A stretch of DNA of 64,000 bases from Okapia johnstoni (taxonomy: Eukaryota > Chordata > Mammalia > Artiodactyla > Giraffidae). Each line of letters begins with the position of its first letter. Within the stretch, counting starts at the first letter, position 1. The stretch spans positions 116,260,213-116,324,212 of the forward strand of contig CM044310.1 of the NCBI GenBank assembly GCA_024291935.2. Reading direction: 5' to 3'. Shown here one piece after another: positions 39,455 through 49,758 of this stretch. A model generated the notes under the pieces. It was given only the letters and a program-made list of their open reading frames with translations, was not told the origin of the DNA and did no database searches. The position numbers were made by a program, and so were the translations under genes.

Positions 39455-39676
39455 AAAGGCTGTGCTGTGCTTAGATGCTCAATCATGTCCCACTCTTTGT
39501 GACCCCAAGGACTGTAGCCTGCCAGGCTCTAATGTCCATGTGGATTCTCCAGGCAAGTATACTGGAGTGGGTTGCCATGCCCTTCTCCAGGGGATCTTCC
39601 CAACCCAGGGATCGAACCCAGGTCTCCTGCATTGCAGGTGGATTCTTTCCCATCTGAGCCACCAGAGAAGCCCATT
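39455..39676 (-). repeat. Bov-tA/BovA2 SINE
   Basis: TGTGCTTAGATGCTCAATCA to GAGCCACCAGAGAAGCCC. 39676-40140 is unannotated intergenic sequence next to the SLC6A21 3' end. Confidence 0.92.
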
Positions 39677-40139
39677 CAGGAGGCAGGGCGGTGTTATCTA
39701 GCTCCCACAGAAAGCCCTAATAAGGTCCAAGTTCTCTATGATTCCCTGTGCTGATCTGAAGGCCTCTATCCCAAGTAAGAATGAAGCATAACAGCCAGCT
39801 AGCAAGGACTGAAATGTTCTAGGCATACTTCCCTCTTGGTAGGAGTAGTGACAGGAGAGTTATGGGATAGATTCAGTATGGCTGCCAATTACCAAGTTAG
39901 CTTTAGGGATTAACACATGTTCTGGATTGAGTGACACTGATTGCTGCAAAGTTCCCCACAGAGTTTGGCTCAACTCCAGGACACAGAAAGGTCTCAAAGG
40001 CAGGGGGAAACTGGGGTCACCAGCCTGGATGCTCAGTTTGCCAGAGGTTGGCAGTTTGGATGGTGTATGTGCGGGTGGAGGCTGACATCTGGGCTGTTCA
40101 CCCAAAGAACACTATGCCCGAGGCCTGTGCATGGGTGGG

Positions 40140-40664
40140 GGGAGGTCCCAGCGGACCCATTTATTAACTCACAGCATTGTTGTCTCAGCCTCATTCCGAG
40201 AGAGCGGCCTCTGAGAGGTCAGCCACCCCACCAGTCCAGTCTGGCGGCAGAGGTGGGGGGGTTGGAGAGAACGTTGTCTGTCTCCATGGTAACTGGAAGT
40301 TGGGTCCTGGGAAGTGCTGTGATGCCCATGCCATCATGCCAACATGGTGCCCCCACTTTGCAGGGGGAAAGGGGCACCAGGTCCAGTCCTGGTAGCAATG
40401 GAGGTGACTTCTTCTACTGATTTCCCCAAGCCCAAAGCAGAGTGTTCCACTTAGCAGAAGTGGTGGAGGGGAGGAAAGAGCTTCTGGGTTGTCCATATCC
40501 TTCCAAGGTCAAATGAGTGATGTCACTGATTGCTAGGCAAGTTTTCCATGTGCCCCTTCCCCTCCTTTATGGCAGAACCAACTATTTCTGTAGCAAAATG
40601 TTCACAAATGCTGCCAGTCATTGGACAGATTTGCTGCCCTGGAAAAGGTGGGTGGTGTCGTGAG
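40140..40664 (-). other. SLC6A21: SLC6A21 presumed 3' UTR
   Basis: Non-repetitive sequence after the stop up to the first canonical AATAAA on the minus strand (plus-strand TTTATT at 40160-40165). No earlier canonical signal was seen. The true end needs transcript data. Confidence 0.5.
40160..40165 (-). promoter_or_regulatory. SLC6A21: Candidate polyadenylation signal for SLC6A21
   Basis: AATAAA on the minus strand about 500 bases after the stop codon. Assigned by position only. Confidence 0.5.
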
Positions 40665-41162
40665 TTACTGAACAGATTTCATTTTGGGGCTTTCTTCCTT
40701 GGTCTCCCTGCCCTTGTTGCTTTTGTCTATGGTTGTCGAGGCTGGGCTCACCTGCCTTGAGGCACGGAGGCTGGCACTCCTTATGGTCAAGGAAGACGAC
40801 AGGGAGGTCAGTAGAGGCAAGCTGAACCAGGAAGAGCTCTCAGATTTGACTGAGTCCCGGCTGAGGCACCCCGGCTCCTGTTTCAGTGACCTGAGTAAGG
40901 ACATACTTAACCCTCTGGATGAGGTGTTGCTGGTTCTCTCCTGGGACTTCAATGAGTGCTGCTTTGGCCTCTGTGAGGACATGGAGGACATCATGGGTGT
41001 CTTTTTGGACATTAGCTTTGCAAAGGGATCTGGGGAAACGTAGTCCTGCAGGGACCACCACTGGTGGAGTGGGTGGACTGGAATAGGCAGGAAGGTGAGG
41101 ATGCTGAGGAAGATGACCCAGCCCAGGCTGTTCTGCGGGTAGAGCTGTTTTACTTCCTGGCT
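40665..41162 (-). CDS. SLC6A21: SLC6A21 exon 11 (TM12 and Ser-rich cytosolic tail)
   Basis: [29 protein letters not shown] (TM12), then a long tail ending SPKMKSVQ and TAA at 40667-40665. The roughly 130-residue tail is rich in Ser, Lys and Arg (for example [20 protein letters not shown]). The segment after LPIPV does not resemble the AYFVY of SLC6A16. An old frame change near there that stayed open cannot be ruled out. Confidence 0.85.
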   Translation of the reverse strand, partial: SQEVKQLYPQNSLGWVIFLSILTFLPIPVHPLHQWWSLQDYVSPDPFAKLMSKKTPMMSSMSSQRPKQHSLKSQERTSNTSSRGLSMSLLRSLKQEPGCLSRDSVKSESSSWFSLPLLTSLSSSLTIRSASLRASRQVSPASTTIDKSNKGRETKEESPKMKSVQ

Positions 41163-44100
41163 CTGGGGGCAGAGAGAGAGGAGAGAGGAGACCAGGGTGG
41201 GAGGAAGAGGCAGTGGTGGTGGGGTCTCAGTCCACATGATGCTGGGGATCAGATTTCTCAGGGGCTGGCAAGCTGGTCAAAGGGTCCCTGGGGACCATAG
41301 GAGCCCAGAGTTGGGGTCCTGCGGGGTGTGGTCTGCCAAGAGGTCCCCAAGGTGGGAGTGGGAGGCCAGGGTGGGGCAGTCTCACCCCACTGCTGTTCCA
41401 GGCAGTGTAGTGGAGGTGTGTCCCCTGGTAGAGCTGCATGAGGAAGATGGTGAGGAGGGCCAGCAGCCCTGGCAAGGTCACATAGCACCACAGGAATGAG
41501 GTGAAGGGCCACAGAGGGCGGCCCATCTCACTGAACATTTCTTCCCTGAACCTGGGGTGGGGGCAACGGTCAGGGACATCTGGAAGAAAGCCCTCCTCTG
41601 GCCGCCGGGGCCTGGGGCCCTTAGGAGGGTGGGCTTTCCAGGCATCTGGTTCTCCCACAAGTTCTCAACATTGAAGAGCTGCCAAGTCCTGCCAGGCCCT
41701 CCTTTGGGTTGGGTCTTGCATCTAGTCTCCCCATGGGAAACACTCCCCACCCCCAATCCTGGGGAATGCATCGCTCCCAGCCTTTTGTCTTCAGAATAGT
41801 CCATGTGGCCAATGGCAGGGTCCCTGAGTGCCCTGGATCCTGACTGCTTGTCCCATTAGGGCCCCCAGCCCCACATTCCCTCAGATCACTCCCTCCTGTA
41901 CCCCTGCACCCTTAGCCAGACCTCCCTGCTGTGGGAAGGACTGAGGGGCCAGACCAGGCCCCAACTCTCCTCAGAGACCCAAGGTGGGGGGAGAGTTCCC
42001 TGGCTGGGCAGACCCCGGGGGCTTGGGCGTTCACCTCCCAGCTCCGTAGATCCAGGCCAGGGCCATGTTCTGGAAGACCACAGTGATGATGAGGGTCAGT
42101 GGGACCAGGAGGTCATCAAACAAGTACATTATGTAGCTGCCAGCACGACTGGTGAAGATGAGGCTGCCCAGAAAACCTCCCAAGCAGACGATTGCTAAGG
42201 CAGAGGCAGGTTTGGCCACACTTGAGGTCTATGTGTAGGGCTGGGTTCAGGGGTCAAAGTGAGCCCTGGAGACTGGGGGTGGCCGGATAAGGAGGGGCCA
42301 AAGGCAAGGCTGTCACTGGGGTCAGAATCCACAGTACCTGAGAGTATCCTGGGATAATTCCTGAAGATGGAGATGGAGTTCTGGAGGGGAAAGACAATAC
42401 TCTCCAAGAGCCTCATCAAGTTGCTCAAGCCTATGATGAGCAGAGCCATGAAGAAGAGGATGGCCCAGAAAGAGGCGCCAGGGAACAACGAGATGACTTG
42501 GGAGAAGGCTGCGAGTGCCAGGCCGGGGCCCTCCATGAACTGTGGGGGAGAAGGGCTCTGAGGCAGTGGTGGGTCTGGATGCGGGGAGGGAAATGATGCA
42601 GTGATTGATTAGCAATGTCTGCCTTGGGCAGAAGAAAGAGGCCAGAGTGGTAATGGATGGTCCGAGTGCCCTTCTGGGTTTCAGGAGCCATGTGAGCTTA
42701 ACCTCTTGAGGCCTTGGTTTCCATCTCTAATACATGGGGATCCTGAGGTCAATGTGAGAATTAGAGGGACAGTTTCCCCAGAGGCCCGGGCACATATGAA
42801 ATGGTGGTGGAAAAGTGATTATAATGGTTACCTTGCCTCAGAAGATGATTAGGTGCCCCCACCCCCGCCAAAGACCCTAGGAAATGCAGATCCCTAGGTC
42901 CTCTGGGGCCGTTAAGGACTCCAACTCCCCTCCTGTTCCCAAACACGCACCATTTCCTTCTGCACCTTGATGCTGCAGGATGGGGATAAGTGGATGACCT
43001 GTTGCCGGAGATGGCCCGGGAGATTGTTGATCCATTCTAGGTAGTCCAGGGTGGGGAGCAGCAGGATGTCTTTTGGGGGCTTGGCATTCTGTGGCAGCAC
43101 CCCCTCATTTATCAGCTGCATCAGCTTTGAGACGCTCCTGAAGTGGGGACAGAGGAAAGGAAAGGTGGTGGAGAGCTGACTGCAGACCAGGGATGTCAAG
43201 GACTGAAGGGGAAAGTGAGCTGCCTAAGATGAGTGCAGCTGAGTAACAAGGGCAGGGACCAGAAGCTAACGACGTGGACTTGGGGCCAGTTGGCCTGGAG
43301 ATCCCACCTAAGTGGCAGGAGATGTTATATTTGCAGTAGCTAATTCCTCAGTGTTATGAATTGTGTGTCCCCGCCTCCTAGATTCATCCGGTGGGAAGTC
43401 CTAACCCCCACTACCTCAGAAAGGGACCTTATTTAGAAATAAGACTGTTGTGGAGGTGATTAAAGATGAGGCTGTATTGTAGTGGTGGAGGGCCCTAATC
43501 CATTGTGACTGGTATCTTTCTATAACAAGAGGGAATTTGGACACATAAACACACATACACACGACATAGAGAACACCGTGTGAGAATGCCGGTGAGATCT
43601 ACAAGATAAGCACACCAAAGACTGCCAGCAAATCACCACAAGAGGCATGGGACAAACTCTTCCTTACAGCCCGGGGCAGGACACAGCCCTGCCAATGCAC
43701 AGAGCTCAGACTTCTGGCCTCCGAAGCTGTGAGACAATACATTTCTGTTGTTTTAGCCACCCAGTTTGTGGAACTTTGTTATGGCAGCCCCCGAAAATGA
43801 ATACACTCAGGATTTTCTCTTTTTGGACCTTGAGTTTGGAGTGCTGGGTTCATCAGGCCCGTTCATAATACATTTTCCTCAACCAGCAGAGTGTGTTTGA
43901 TCTTTTTTCTCCTTCATTTTTTTTTCCAAACTATTTATTTTATTGGCTGTGTCAGGTCTTAGTTGCAGTACATGGACCCTTCCATTGAGGCACACAGGCT
44001 TAGCTGCCCCACAGCATGTGGGATCGTTCCCCATCCCAGGACCAAACCTGAGTCCCCTGCATTGAAAGGCAAACTCTCAACCACTGGACTGCCAGAGTGA

Positions 44101-47100
44101 ACCACCACTGGACCGCCTTCATTTTTGAATTTCACTGTTTTCTCTGCTTCTATAGCGACTCACTTTCATGTGTTTCAAATATGGATATTATTTTGTGGAA
44201 AAAATATGTTGTTTTGTGTGTCATCGCTGAAGTGTTGTTGTGCTATAAACAGCATTCTGTTCCTTACTTTTTCTCTCTTTTTTTTTTTTTTTGCTGATTG
44301 CTATACATCAAGTTTATTGCTGAATGTACATCAAGTTTATTGTTCCTGACTGCTGGATTGTACTTCATAATACTTATTTACATTCCAAGTAGTATGTCTC
44401 CAACTTTTTTTTTTTCAAGATTGTTTTGACTATTATACATCTTTTGCATTTCCATATACATTTTAGAGTGATCTTGTCAGTTCTATGGTAAAGTTTGCTG
44501 GGATGTGAACTGCCATTTCACTTGGCAGTTTGGGGAGAGCTTATATCCTAACATCAATGATTCTTCAAATCCATGAACATAACATAGCTCTTCACTTATT
44601 TAGGTCTTTCTCTCAGCAATGCCTTGTAATTTTCAGTATGAGATCTTGCACATCTTCTGTTAAGTTTAGCCTTAGTATTTGATGCGTTTTGATGTTAATG
44701 TAAATGGTTTTGCTTTTTTAAATTTTCATTTAACTGCTGTTTGCCATTAGCATGTAGAAAAACTTGATTGTTTTTGTATGGTGACTTTTATTTTTGTGAC
44801 TTTCCTAAATGCACTTATTTATTTTAGTATTTTTTTGGAGGTTCTTTTAGGTTTTCTAAGTACACACTTATGCCATTTGTGAATAAAGACAGTTTTAGTT
44901 CTTTCTATGCTCTATTCTTTTTATATTCCTTTTTTGCTTCCTTTCACTACTACGAACTTCACTATAATATTGAAGAGATGTGATGAAAAGAGATACCCTT
45001 GTCTTGTTTTTAATATTAGAGGAAAATGTTCAATAATTAACCATTAAGAATGACATTGGACTTCCCTGGCAGTGGTTGAGTTTCCGCCTGTCGATGCTGG
45101 GGGCATGGGTGGGATCCCTGGCCCAGGGAGGATTCTACATGCCGCAGGACAGCTGTGCCATGACTACTGAGCCTGTGCTCTAGAGTCCGCGAGTCTCCAC
45201 TACTGAGCCCAGGTGCCCTAGAGCCTGCGCTCTGCAACAGGAGAAGCCACTGCAATGAGAAGCCCACCACAGCTGGAGAGCTGCTCCTGCTCACTACAAC
45301 TAAAGAAGACTTGTGTGAAGCAAAGAAGACCCAGTGCAGTCATAAATGAAATAAAATAAATTTTTTTAAAAAAGGATGATGGTAACTGTTTTTCTGTTGT
45401 TGATATCCTTAACACAATGGTTTTCAACAGAGGGTGATATCCCCATCTTTTTCCCCAGGGACATTTAACAATGTCTGGAGACAGTTTTGGTTGTTACAAC
45501 TGAAGCAGGGGAGGGCACTGATATTTGGAATCTAGTGAGTTTGATGTATATCTCTTATTATTTTGTTTTTGATGATTACACTAGAGCTGTGCTATCTACA
45601 GTGGCCACTAACAAGGCGTGGCTTGAGTACTTGAAATGTGGCTAATACAACTGAGAAACTGAATTTTAAATTTAATTTAATTTTAATTAATTTAAACTAA
45701 AGAAGCTAGGTTATTCAGTTACTGGAAAACTAGCAAGTATGTTCAGAACAGCTTAGATAGGTGAAATCACTTTTTTATCTGTGTACTTTTATGAAATCTA
45801 AATACAAATTGGGTATTTCCCTTCAGCCTCAAGAATTTCCTTTAGTATTCTCTTGGTATAGACTTAGTTCTTTAAAGCTTCTTGGGTCCACAGCACTTCT
45901 ATAACTGTATAGCAAAGTATGATTTTTATTTTATCCACTAAAAGATGCTGCTACTGTACAAATATGGACTTTTGCATCCTTCAATATCTTAACTGGAAGG
46001 AAAATTCCACTTTGAGGCTTTAAAGAATCCCAGTGCCTGAATGCACTCCAGACCAAGTAAATGAGAATTCCTGCAGGGGGTGGGGGCACACAGACATAAG
46101 TATTTTCTAAGGCTTCCCAAATGATTCCAGCGTACAGCCTGGGCCACAACCACTGACTGTGCCTCGGAATGCTCTAACGGTCCTCTCTGTGAGTTAAACA
46201 ATTGATTCTGAAAACTTCTTTACACCATTTGCAGTTTATAGAAACCTTTGGACAGTCATGGAATCTACCTGACCCAGGGGTTGAACCTGGGTCTCCTCCA
46301 TGGCAGGCAGATTCTTTACCGTCCAAGCCACCAGGGAAGCCCAATCTTTGGACAGCCATATATCTGAGACTCTTTTCTTATCTATAAAGTGATGGATATT
46401 AGACTATTCCCTCCCAGCTGTTTTTCTCTGAGAGTAATGCGATATTATTATTGTTGTTGTTGCTGTTGTTATTGGAGAGGTTTGAGTCTGAAGGTCCATG
46501 AGGCTGGGGGACTGCTGAAGTAGAGGAAGGGGGACCTCTTTTTGGATCTGCAAGCCTGCGACTACTCACTGCTTGACACAGGCGTGTCCACTGGTGGTGG
46601 TCCAGAACCCCAGCACTATAAAGATGATGGACGTAGTCAGCAATGAAGTCACCAGGTTGACCAGGGTCACCAAAGAGGCCACCTGGGCATAGTTGTCACC
46701 TCCAGCCTTGTAGGAGAATAAGATGGTGGTGCCCATGCCCAGGCCCAGGGAATAGAGCACGTGGCCTCCTGCTTGACGCCACAGGTCCAGGGAGGCCCAG
46801 GCAGAGAACTGTCAATCGGGGTGGTGGGCGAGAGGAGTTTGGGAATGGGCTCAGGGTGCAGTACCACCAGTGGGCTGGCGGAGGGGGCAGGCTGGGGTGG
46901 AAACAGGAGGGACGAGAGGTGCGCAGGGAACAGAAGGAGAGAAGACGCAGGGGAAGGAAATGCAGAGAAGGCCTGAGTGGCCGAGGGAGGGTGAAGGTCT
47001 GGAGTGCCCAGCCTCACCTCTGTGGTCACCATACGTCTGAGGCTGGTGGTTGCACCTTCCAAGAAGAGACCTCGGATGAGGAAGCAGAGGAGGATGATGT

Positions 47101-49636
47101 AGGGAAGGAATACTGAGAAAATCAGCATCTGGTCAGAGAGGTCAGGACAGAAAGCTGAAGTCAGGAGACATGGGCAGGAGGGGAGCATAGGACAGAGGCA
47201 AGCGTTAGCAGGAGACTGCAGGTCGGCAGGAGTGGAGAGAGTGGGGAGAGCAGCGTTCATGTGGCCCGGATGTAACAAGAGGGAGCTCCAGGAGGATTAT
47301 TCTAAGGAGACAACAATGTTGTTTGGGGAAAAAAAAATTCCACCAATCAGGTGGAGGCCCCAGGTAAAGATGGCTTTTCAATGGTGGTGCAGTTGTTGTT
47401 TAGTTGCTATGACTTGCCCAACTCTTTTGTGACCCCATGGACTGTAATCCTCCAGGCTCCTCAGTCTATGGGATTTCCCAAGCAAGAATACTGGAGTGGG
47501 TTACCATTTCATTCTCCAGGGGATCTTCCTGACCCAGGGATGCTTTGCAAGTAGATTCTTTACCACACCAGGGAAGCCCTGTGGTGCAGTTGGATACTAT
47601 CAATTCATAGGCTTTGGTTTTTCTGGCCTATTTTTGAGTTTAGGGACAAGAACTGCAAAGGGGAGAGGAGCCAGTGAGGCTGAAGACTGGATGTAACACC
47701 TTCATAGCTGAAGGGGAAAAGAAGAAATGGAGAAGAGACTTTGTGAGAAAATGATATACTTAATAGGAATTAAATTAAAAATTTTTTTTTTTTTTGCTCA
47801 GGGATTGATGAGGGAAATTCACCTCCCTGCCACTGTGTCCTCTACTAAGCCTCTAGTAAAACCCACTTTTGTGTGACTGGCTTATTTTGAAGGCTTCAAA
47901 GACATGGTGAGCTGGGCTTCCAGGGATGCCTGGCATGAAAGTTGATTGCTTGCATAGATACAGGGGTCAGAAGGTACAGGTAATATTAACCAAAATAATC
48001 TGACATTACTTTTCCACAGAAGGAGAATATCCAGGTGCCAAGGGGATGGGTTGGAAATAAGGATTGGAATAAAGCAATCTAAATGAGAAACTTTGAAATC
48101 AGTGCCAATAGGCTCCTTTAGGGGTTAACGGGCATTGTCAAGATGCAGGAAGGTGGGGTATGCCAGGCTCAGGGGGTGAGGCCGTGGTCTGATCTACAAG
48201 GCTGTCTGCAGGTCCCTACGTGCAGTGACATGTAGATGAGAGATGGTGAAGAGGGGGCTGGGTCAGTCTGAGGTGCTCTTCTGTGCCACGGACGGGAGAT
48301 GAGTGGTTCTCTTTGAGAGGAGCAGTGACAGCTGCTGAGGGAAAGTACAGCGTCTTCCTTAGGACCCCTGATGGAGTGGTTGCGTGGTCACCTCTGAGCT
48401 TACCCTCTGGGCGGGCGGGGGGGGTCATGAGGATTGGAAAAGAGAAGTCAGCAGGAAGGAGTTGGGTGATGTGGGGGCAGGGAGCCTGAGGATCTTTGGA
48501 CCTGGCAAAGGTGAAGGGGTAGTGAGATCGGCAGAGTGCTTACCTGCATTGAAATCTTTAGCCCTATCATCATGATTAAGAAGAGGAGGAACCAGATTGT
48601 GAAGATGCCCAGCGTGAGACTCAGGACGAGGGTCTCGACCTCTTCTTCAATGTGGTTTGAGGCATTCAGAGTGGTGTGGTACCAGAAGTACTGGTGGGTT
48701 ACGGTCTGAAGGCAAGAAAGGTCTGGGGGAACCCAATCACTCAGGTACCACCTCACCTGGTGGCTGCCCCTGCTTGTCACTGCCTCCCTTTTGGCTCTCA
48801 CTCCCTGCCTCTTGCTCCTGGTGCCCCTGCCTCCCTTGGCTCTGCTGGCCCTCTCTCTCCCTCTCCTCACCGGTGATGTTGATGTTCCTCACCAGTGGGC
48901 ACTGGTCCCACGGCAGGGGATAATGAAAGGAGTTGCTCAGGTAGGAGAGGCTCCAGGTGATGATAATGCTGTTGTACAAGCTCACCAAGATGCACACCTG
49001 GGGGTGGACACAGTGGGCCTGAGGGGGGCGGGATGGGTGGAGATAGGGAACCTGGAGACCGTAAGGGGTGGATTGGGATGCCCCTGGCTGGGCCCTCATT
49101 CACCAGTATGCTGGCGTAGCCTATGCCGCCCAGCCAGGGAACAAGCTGCTTCCAGACCCGGATGTTGTCCATGTGCAGACATTTCCCCATGATCATCTCC
49201 ATGTACATGAGGGGAACCCCGAAAAAGAGGAGCATGAAGAAGTACATCAGGATAAAGCTGCCTGAAGAAGAGAGCCAGAAGCTGTGCTCAGACAGCCAGG
49301 AGTCCTGGCCCCCCTCCTCTCAATCTCCAGTTATCTCATCCCCCAAATCCCCAGAGCCTAGGCGCCCAGCCTTAAAACTCCTTTAAACTCAGGATCCAGG
49401 TCCCTGGTCTTACCTCCTCCATTCAGATGACACAGGTAAGGGAACCGCCATATGCTGCTTAGACCAATGGAGAAGGCAACCTGGATCAAGATGTTCTCAG
49501 CTCTTTTAGTCTGAGCAAAGTAGTTTTGGGTCTTGGTCGCCAGAATCTCCTTGGCTGTGAGCTTCCAGGATGGTGTCAAGGAAGTTTGGCGTTCTTTGGA
49601 GGACTCTTCCTCTGATATTTCTTCAAGGGACTCCAT
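40665..49636 (-). CDS. SLC6A21: SLC6A21-like orphan SLC6 transporter, complete (11 exons joined)
   Basis: Member of the sodium/neurotransmitter symporter (SLC6) family. Exons on the minus strand: 49636-49414, 49261-49104, 48997-48871, 48722-48544, 47128-47018, 46808-46570, 43137-42951, 42539-42338, 42194-42035, 41551-41386, 41162-40665. They total 2250 nt (749 aa plus TAA) with GT-AG introns and a single open frame. The fold shows 12 membrane segments: [13 protein letters not shown] after TM1, TM6 SLGLGMG, GPGLA before TM8. A large extracellular loop 2 carries cysteines 160 and 173 and sequons at N167 and N189. The start is supported by an in-frame TAG 24 nt upstream and G at -3 and +4. It is not SLC6A16, whose distinct C-terminal exons lie at 61.8-64 kb. 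The human gene here is a pseudogene as far as I know. Substrate unknown. Confidence 0.85.
41386..41551 (-). CDS. SLC6A21: SLC6A21 exon 10 (TM11)
   Basis: [20 protein letters not shown] then [20 protein letters not shown] and an external W-N-S-S-G sequon. Acceptor CACCCCAG, donor GTGAGA. It parallels the SLC6A16 exon at 62295-62457. Confidence 0.92.
42035..42194 (-). CDS. SLC6A21: SLC6A21 exon 9 (TM9 and TM10)
   Basis: [30 protein letters not shown] then [20 protein letters not shown] and GAGR. It has exactly the same length (160 nt) and phase as the SLC6A16 exon at 63533-63692, showing the two genes are paralogues. Confidence 0.92.
42338..42539 (-). CDS. SLC6A21: SLC6A21 exon 8 (TM8)
   Basis: [20 protein letters not shown], then TM8 [20 protein letters not shown]. 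The Asp-Ser pair that forms the Na2 site in classic members is Ser447-Asn448 here. Acceptor CCCCCACAG, donor GTACTG. Confidence 0.9.
42665..42785 (+). repeat. MIR-like remnant in SLC6A21 intron
   Basis: GTGAGCTTAACCTCTTGAGG and TTGGTTTCCATCTCTAATAC. Confidence 0.45.
42951..43137 (-). CDS. SLC6A21: SLC6A21 exon 7 (extracellular loop 4)
   Basis: [20 protein letters not shown] then [20 protein letters not shown] and a Cys-containing end. This is an enlarged loop 4 also found in SLC6A16 and unlike the short loop of classic carriers. Acceptor CCACTTCAG, donor GTGCGT. The 3.4-kb intron before it holds an MLT1 LTR, L1 and SINEs. Confidence 0.88.
43350..43812 (+). mobile_element. MLT1-type (ERVL-MaLR) solitary LTR
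   Basis: TATGAATTGTGTGTCCCCGC, then GTTTTAGCCACCCAGTTTGT and TTTGTTATGGCAGCCCC, ending AATGAATACAC. It has the typical layout of an ancient non-autonomous LTR. No internal coding part is next to it. It lies in an SLC6A21 intron. Confidence 0.7.
43915..44108 (-). repeat. CHR-type SINE
   Basis: CTATTTATTTTATTGGCTGT to CAACCACTGGACTGCCAGAG. Confidence 0.8.
44109..45055 (-). mobile_element. Old L1 LINE, inverted
   Basis: TCAAGATTGTTTTGACTATT, CTTTCTCTCAGCAATGCCTT and ATTGAAGAGATGTGATGAAA are reversed L1 ORF2 landmarks. No open frame. Confidence 0.7.
45059..45375 (+). repeat. CHR-2 type SINE, full length
   Basis: GGACTTCCCTGGCAGTGGTT, through AACAGGAGAAGCCACTGCAA, to AAATAAAATAAATTTTTTTA. Confidence 0.9.
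45412..45540 (+). repeat. MER5-type hAT-Charlie DNA transposon fragment
   Basis: CAATGGTTTTCAACAGAGGG, CAGGGACATTTAACAATGTC and TGGAATCTAGTG match the family layout. Confidence 0.7.
45585..45720 (+). repeat. hAT-type DNA transposon remnant
   Basis: AGAGCTGTGCTATCTACAGT, TTGAAATGTGGCTAATACAA and an AT-rich inverted segment. Family not certain. 45720-46245 has no recognised feature. Confidence 0.45.
46245..46345 (-). repeat. Ruminant tRNA-derived SINE head
   Basis: ACCTGACCCAGGGGTTGAAC to AAGCCACCAGGGAAGCCC. Confidence 0.85.
46439..46474 (+). repeat. TTA/TTG trinucleotide microsatellite
   Basis: ATATTATTATTGTTGTTGTT and onward, about 35 bp, roughly 100 bp beyond the SLC6A21 exon 6 donor. Confidence 0.85.
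46570..46808 (-). CDS. SLC6A21: SLC6A21 exon 6 (TM6 and TM7)
   Basis: [20 protein letters not shown] then [19 protein letters not shown]6 with its unwound S-L-G-L-G-M-G, then TM7 [20 protein letters not shown]. Acceptor TTGACAG, donor GTGAGT inside a split CA|G codon. Confidence 0.9.
47018..47128 (-). CDS. SLC6A21: SLC6A21 exon 5 (TM5)
   Basis: 37 whole codons, [20 protein letters not shown] then [19 protein letters not shown]5 matches the LL.RG..LEGA pattern of the family. Acceptor TCTGACCAG, donor GTGAGG. Confidence 0.9.
47385..47582 (-). repeat. Bov-tA/BovA2 SINE
   Basis: TTGTTGTTTAGTTGCTATGA to CCACACCAGGGAAGCCC. 47582-48540 has no recognised repeat apart from a T-run at 47781-47795. 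Confidence 0.9.
48544..48722 (-). CDS. SLC6A21: SLC6A21 exon 4 (loop 2, TM4)
   Basis: [33 protein letters not shown] then [20 protein letters not shown]. It contains Cys173, the expected disulphide partner, the N-A-S sequon and TM4. The start was placed at 48722 by matching the split Asp codon left by exon 3. Confidence 0.88.
48871..48997 (-). CDS. SLC6A21: SLC6A21 exon 3 (TM3, extracellular loop 2)
   Basis: [20 protein letters not shown] then [22 protein letters not shown]. This is TM3 and the first half of extracellular loop 2, with Cys160 and an N-I-T sequon. Acceptor CCCCCAG, donor GTGAGG. Confidence 0.9.
49104..49261 (-). CDS. SLC6A21: SLC6A21 exon 2 (TM2, start of TM3)
   Basis: [38 protein letters not shown] then [16 protein letters not shown]2 with its conserved G-V-P and E-M. 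Acceptor TTCTTCAG, donor GTGAAT. Confidence 0.9.
49414..49636 (-). CDS. SLC6A21: SLC6A21 exon 1 (N-terminus and TM1)
   Basis: Starts [20 protein letters not shown], an acidic cytosolic N-terminus, then TM1 [20 protein letters not shown] and CHLNGG. In working SLC6 carriers the unwound part of TM1 reads G-L-G-N. Here it is G-L-S-S, so the sodium-binding Asn is Ser. Donor GTAAGA. A possible acceptor (CCCTCAG, 49671-49665) suggests an upstream non-coding exon. Confidence 0.9.
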
Positions 49637-49758
49637 GACTTTCTTCTTACAGGCCCACTAAGTCCTGAGGGAATCTTGGGGTCACCAAGAAGAGCAGACT
49701 TTAAGAAACATGTCTCAAGATACCAGACTATAAAACTCCATGACAGAAAAGGTTTTAG

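Noticed and set aside
41162..41237. Longer 5' extension of SLC6A21 exon 11 (open to 41237)
   Set aside because: The open frame continues into the polypyrimidine tract. The acceptor at 41164-41163 restores the phase from exon 10.
43350..43812. Possibility of an intact endogenous retrovirus around the two MLT1 LTRs (43.4 and 53.2 kb)
   Set aside because: Both are solitary, diverged LTRs of a non-autonomous family. No gag, pol or env reading frames were seen between or beside them.
48448..48870. Minus-strand 140-codon frame
   Set aside because: Contains SLC6A21 exon 4 but runs through both flanking introns. The spliced boundaries 48722-48544 fit the phase of neighbouring exons.
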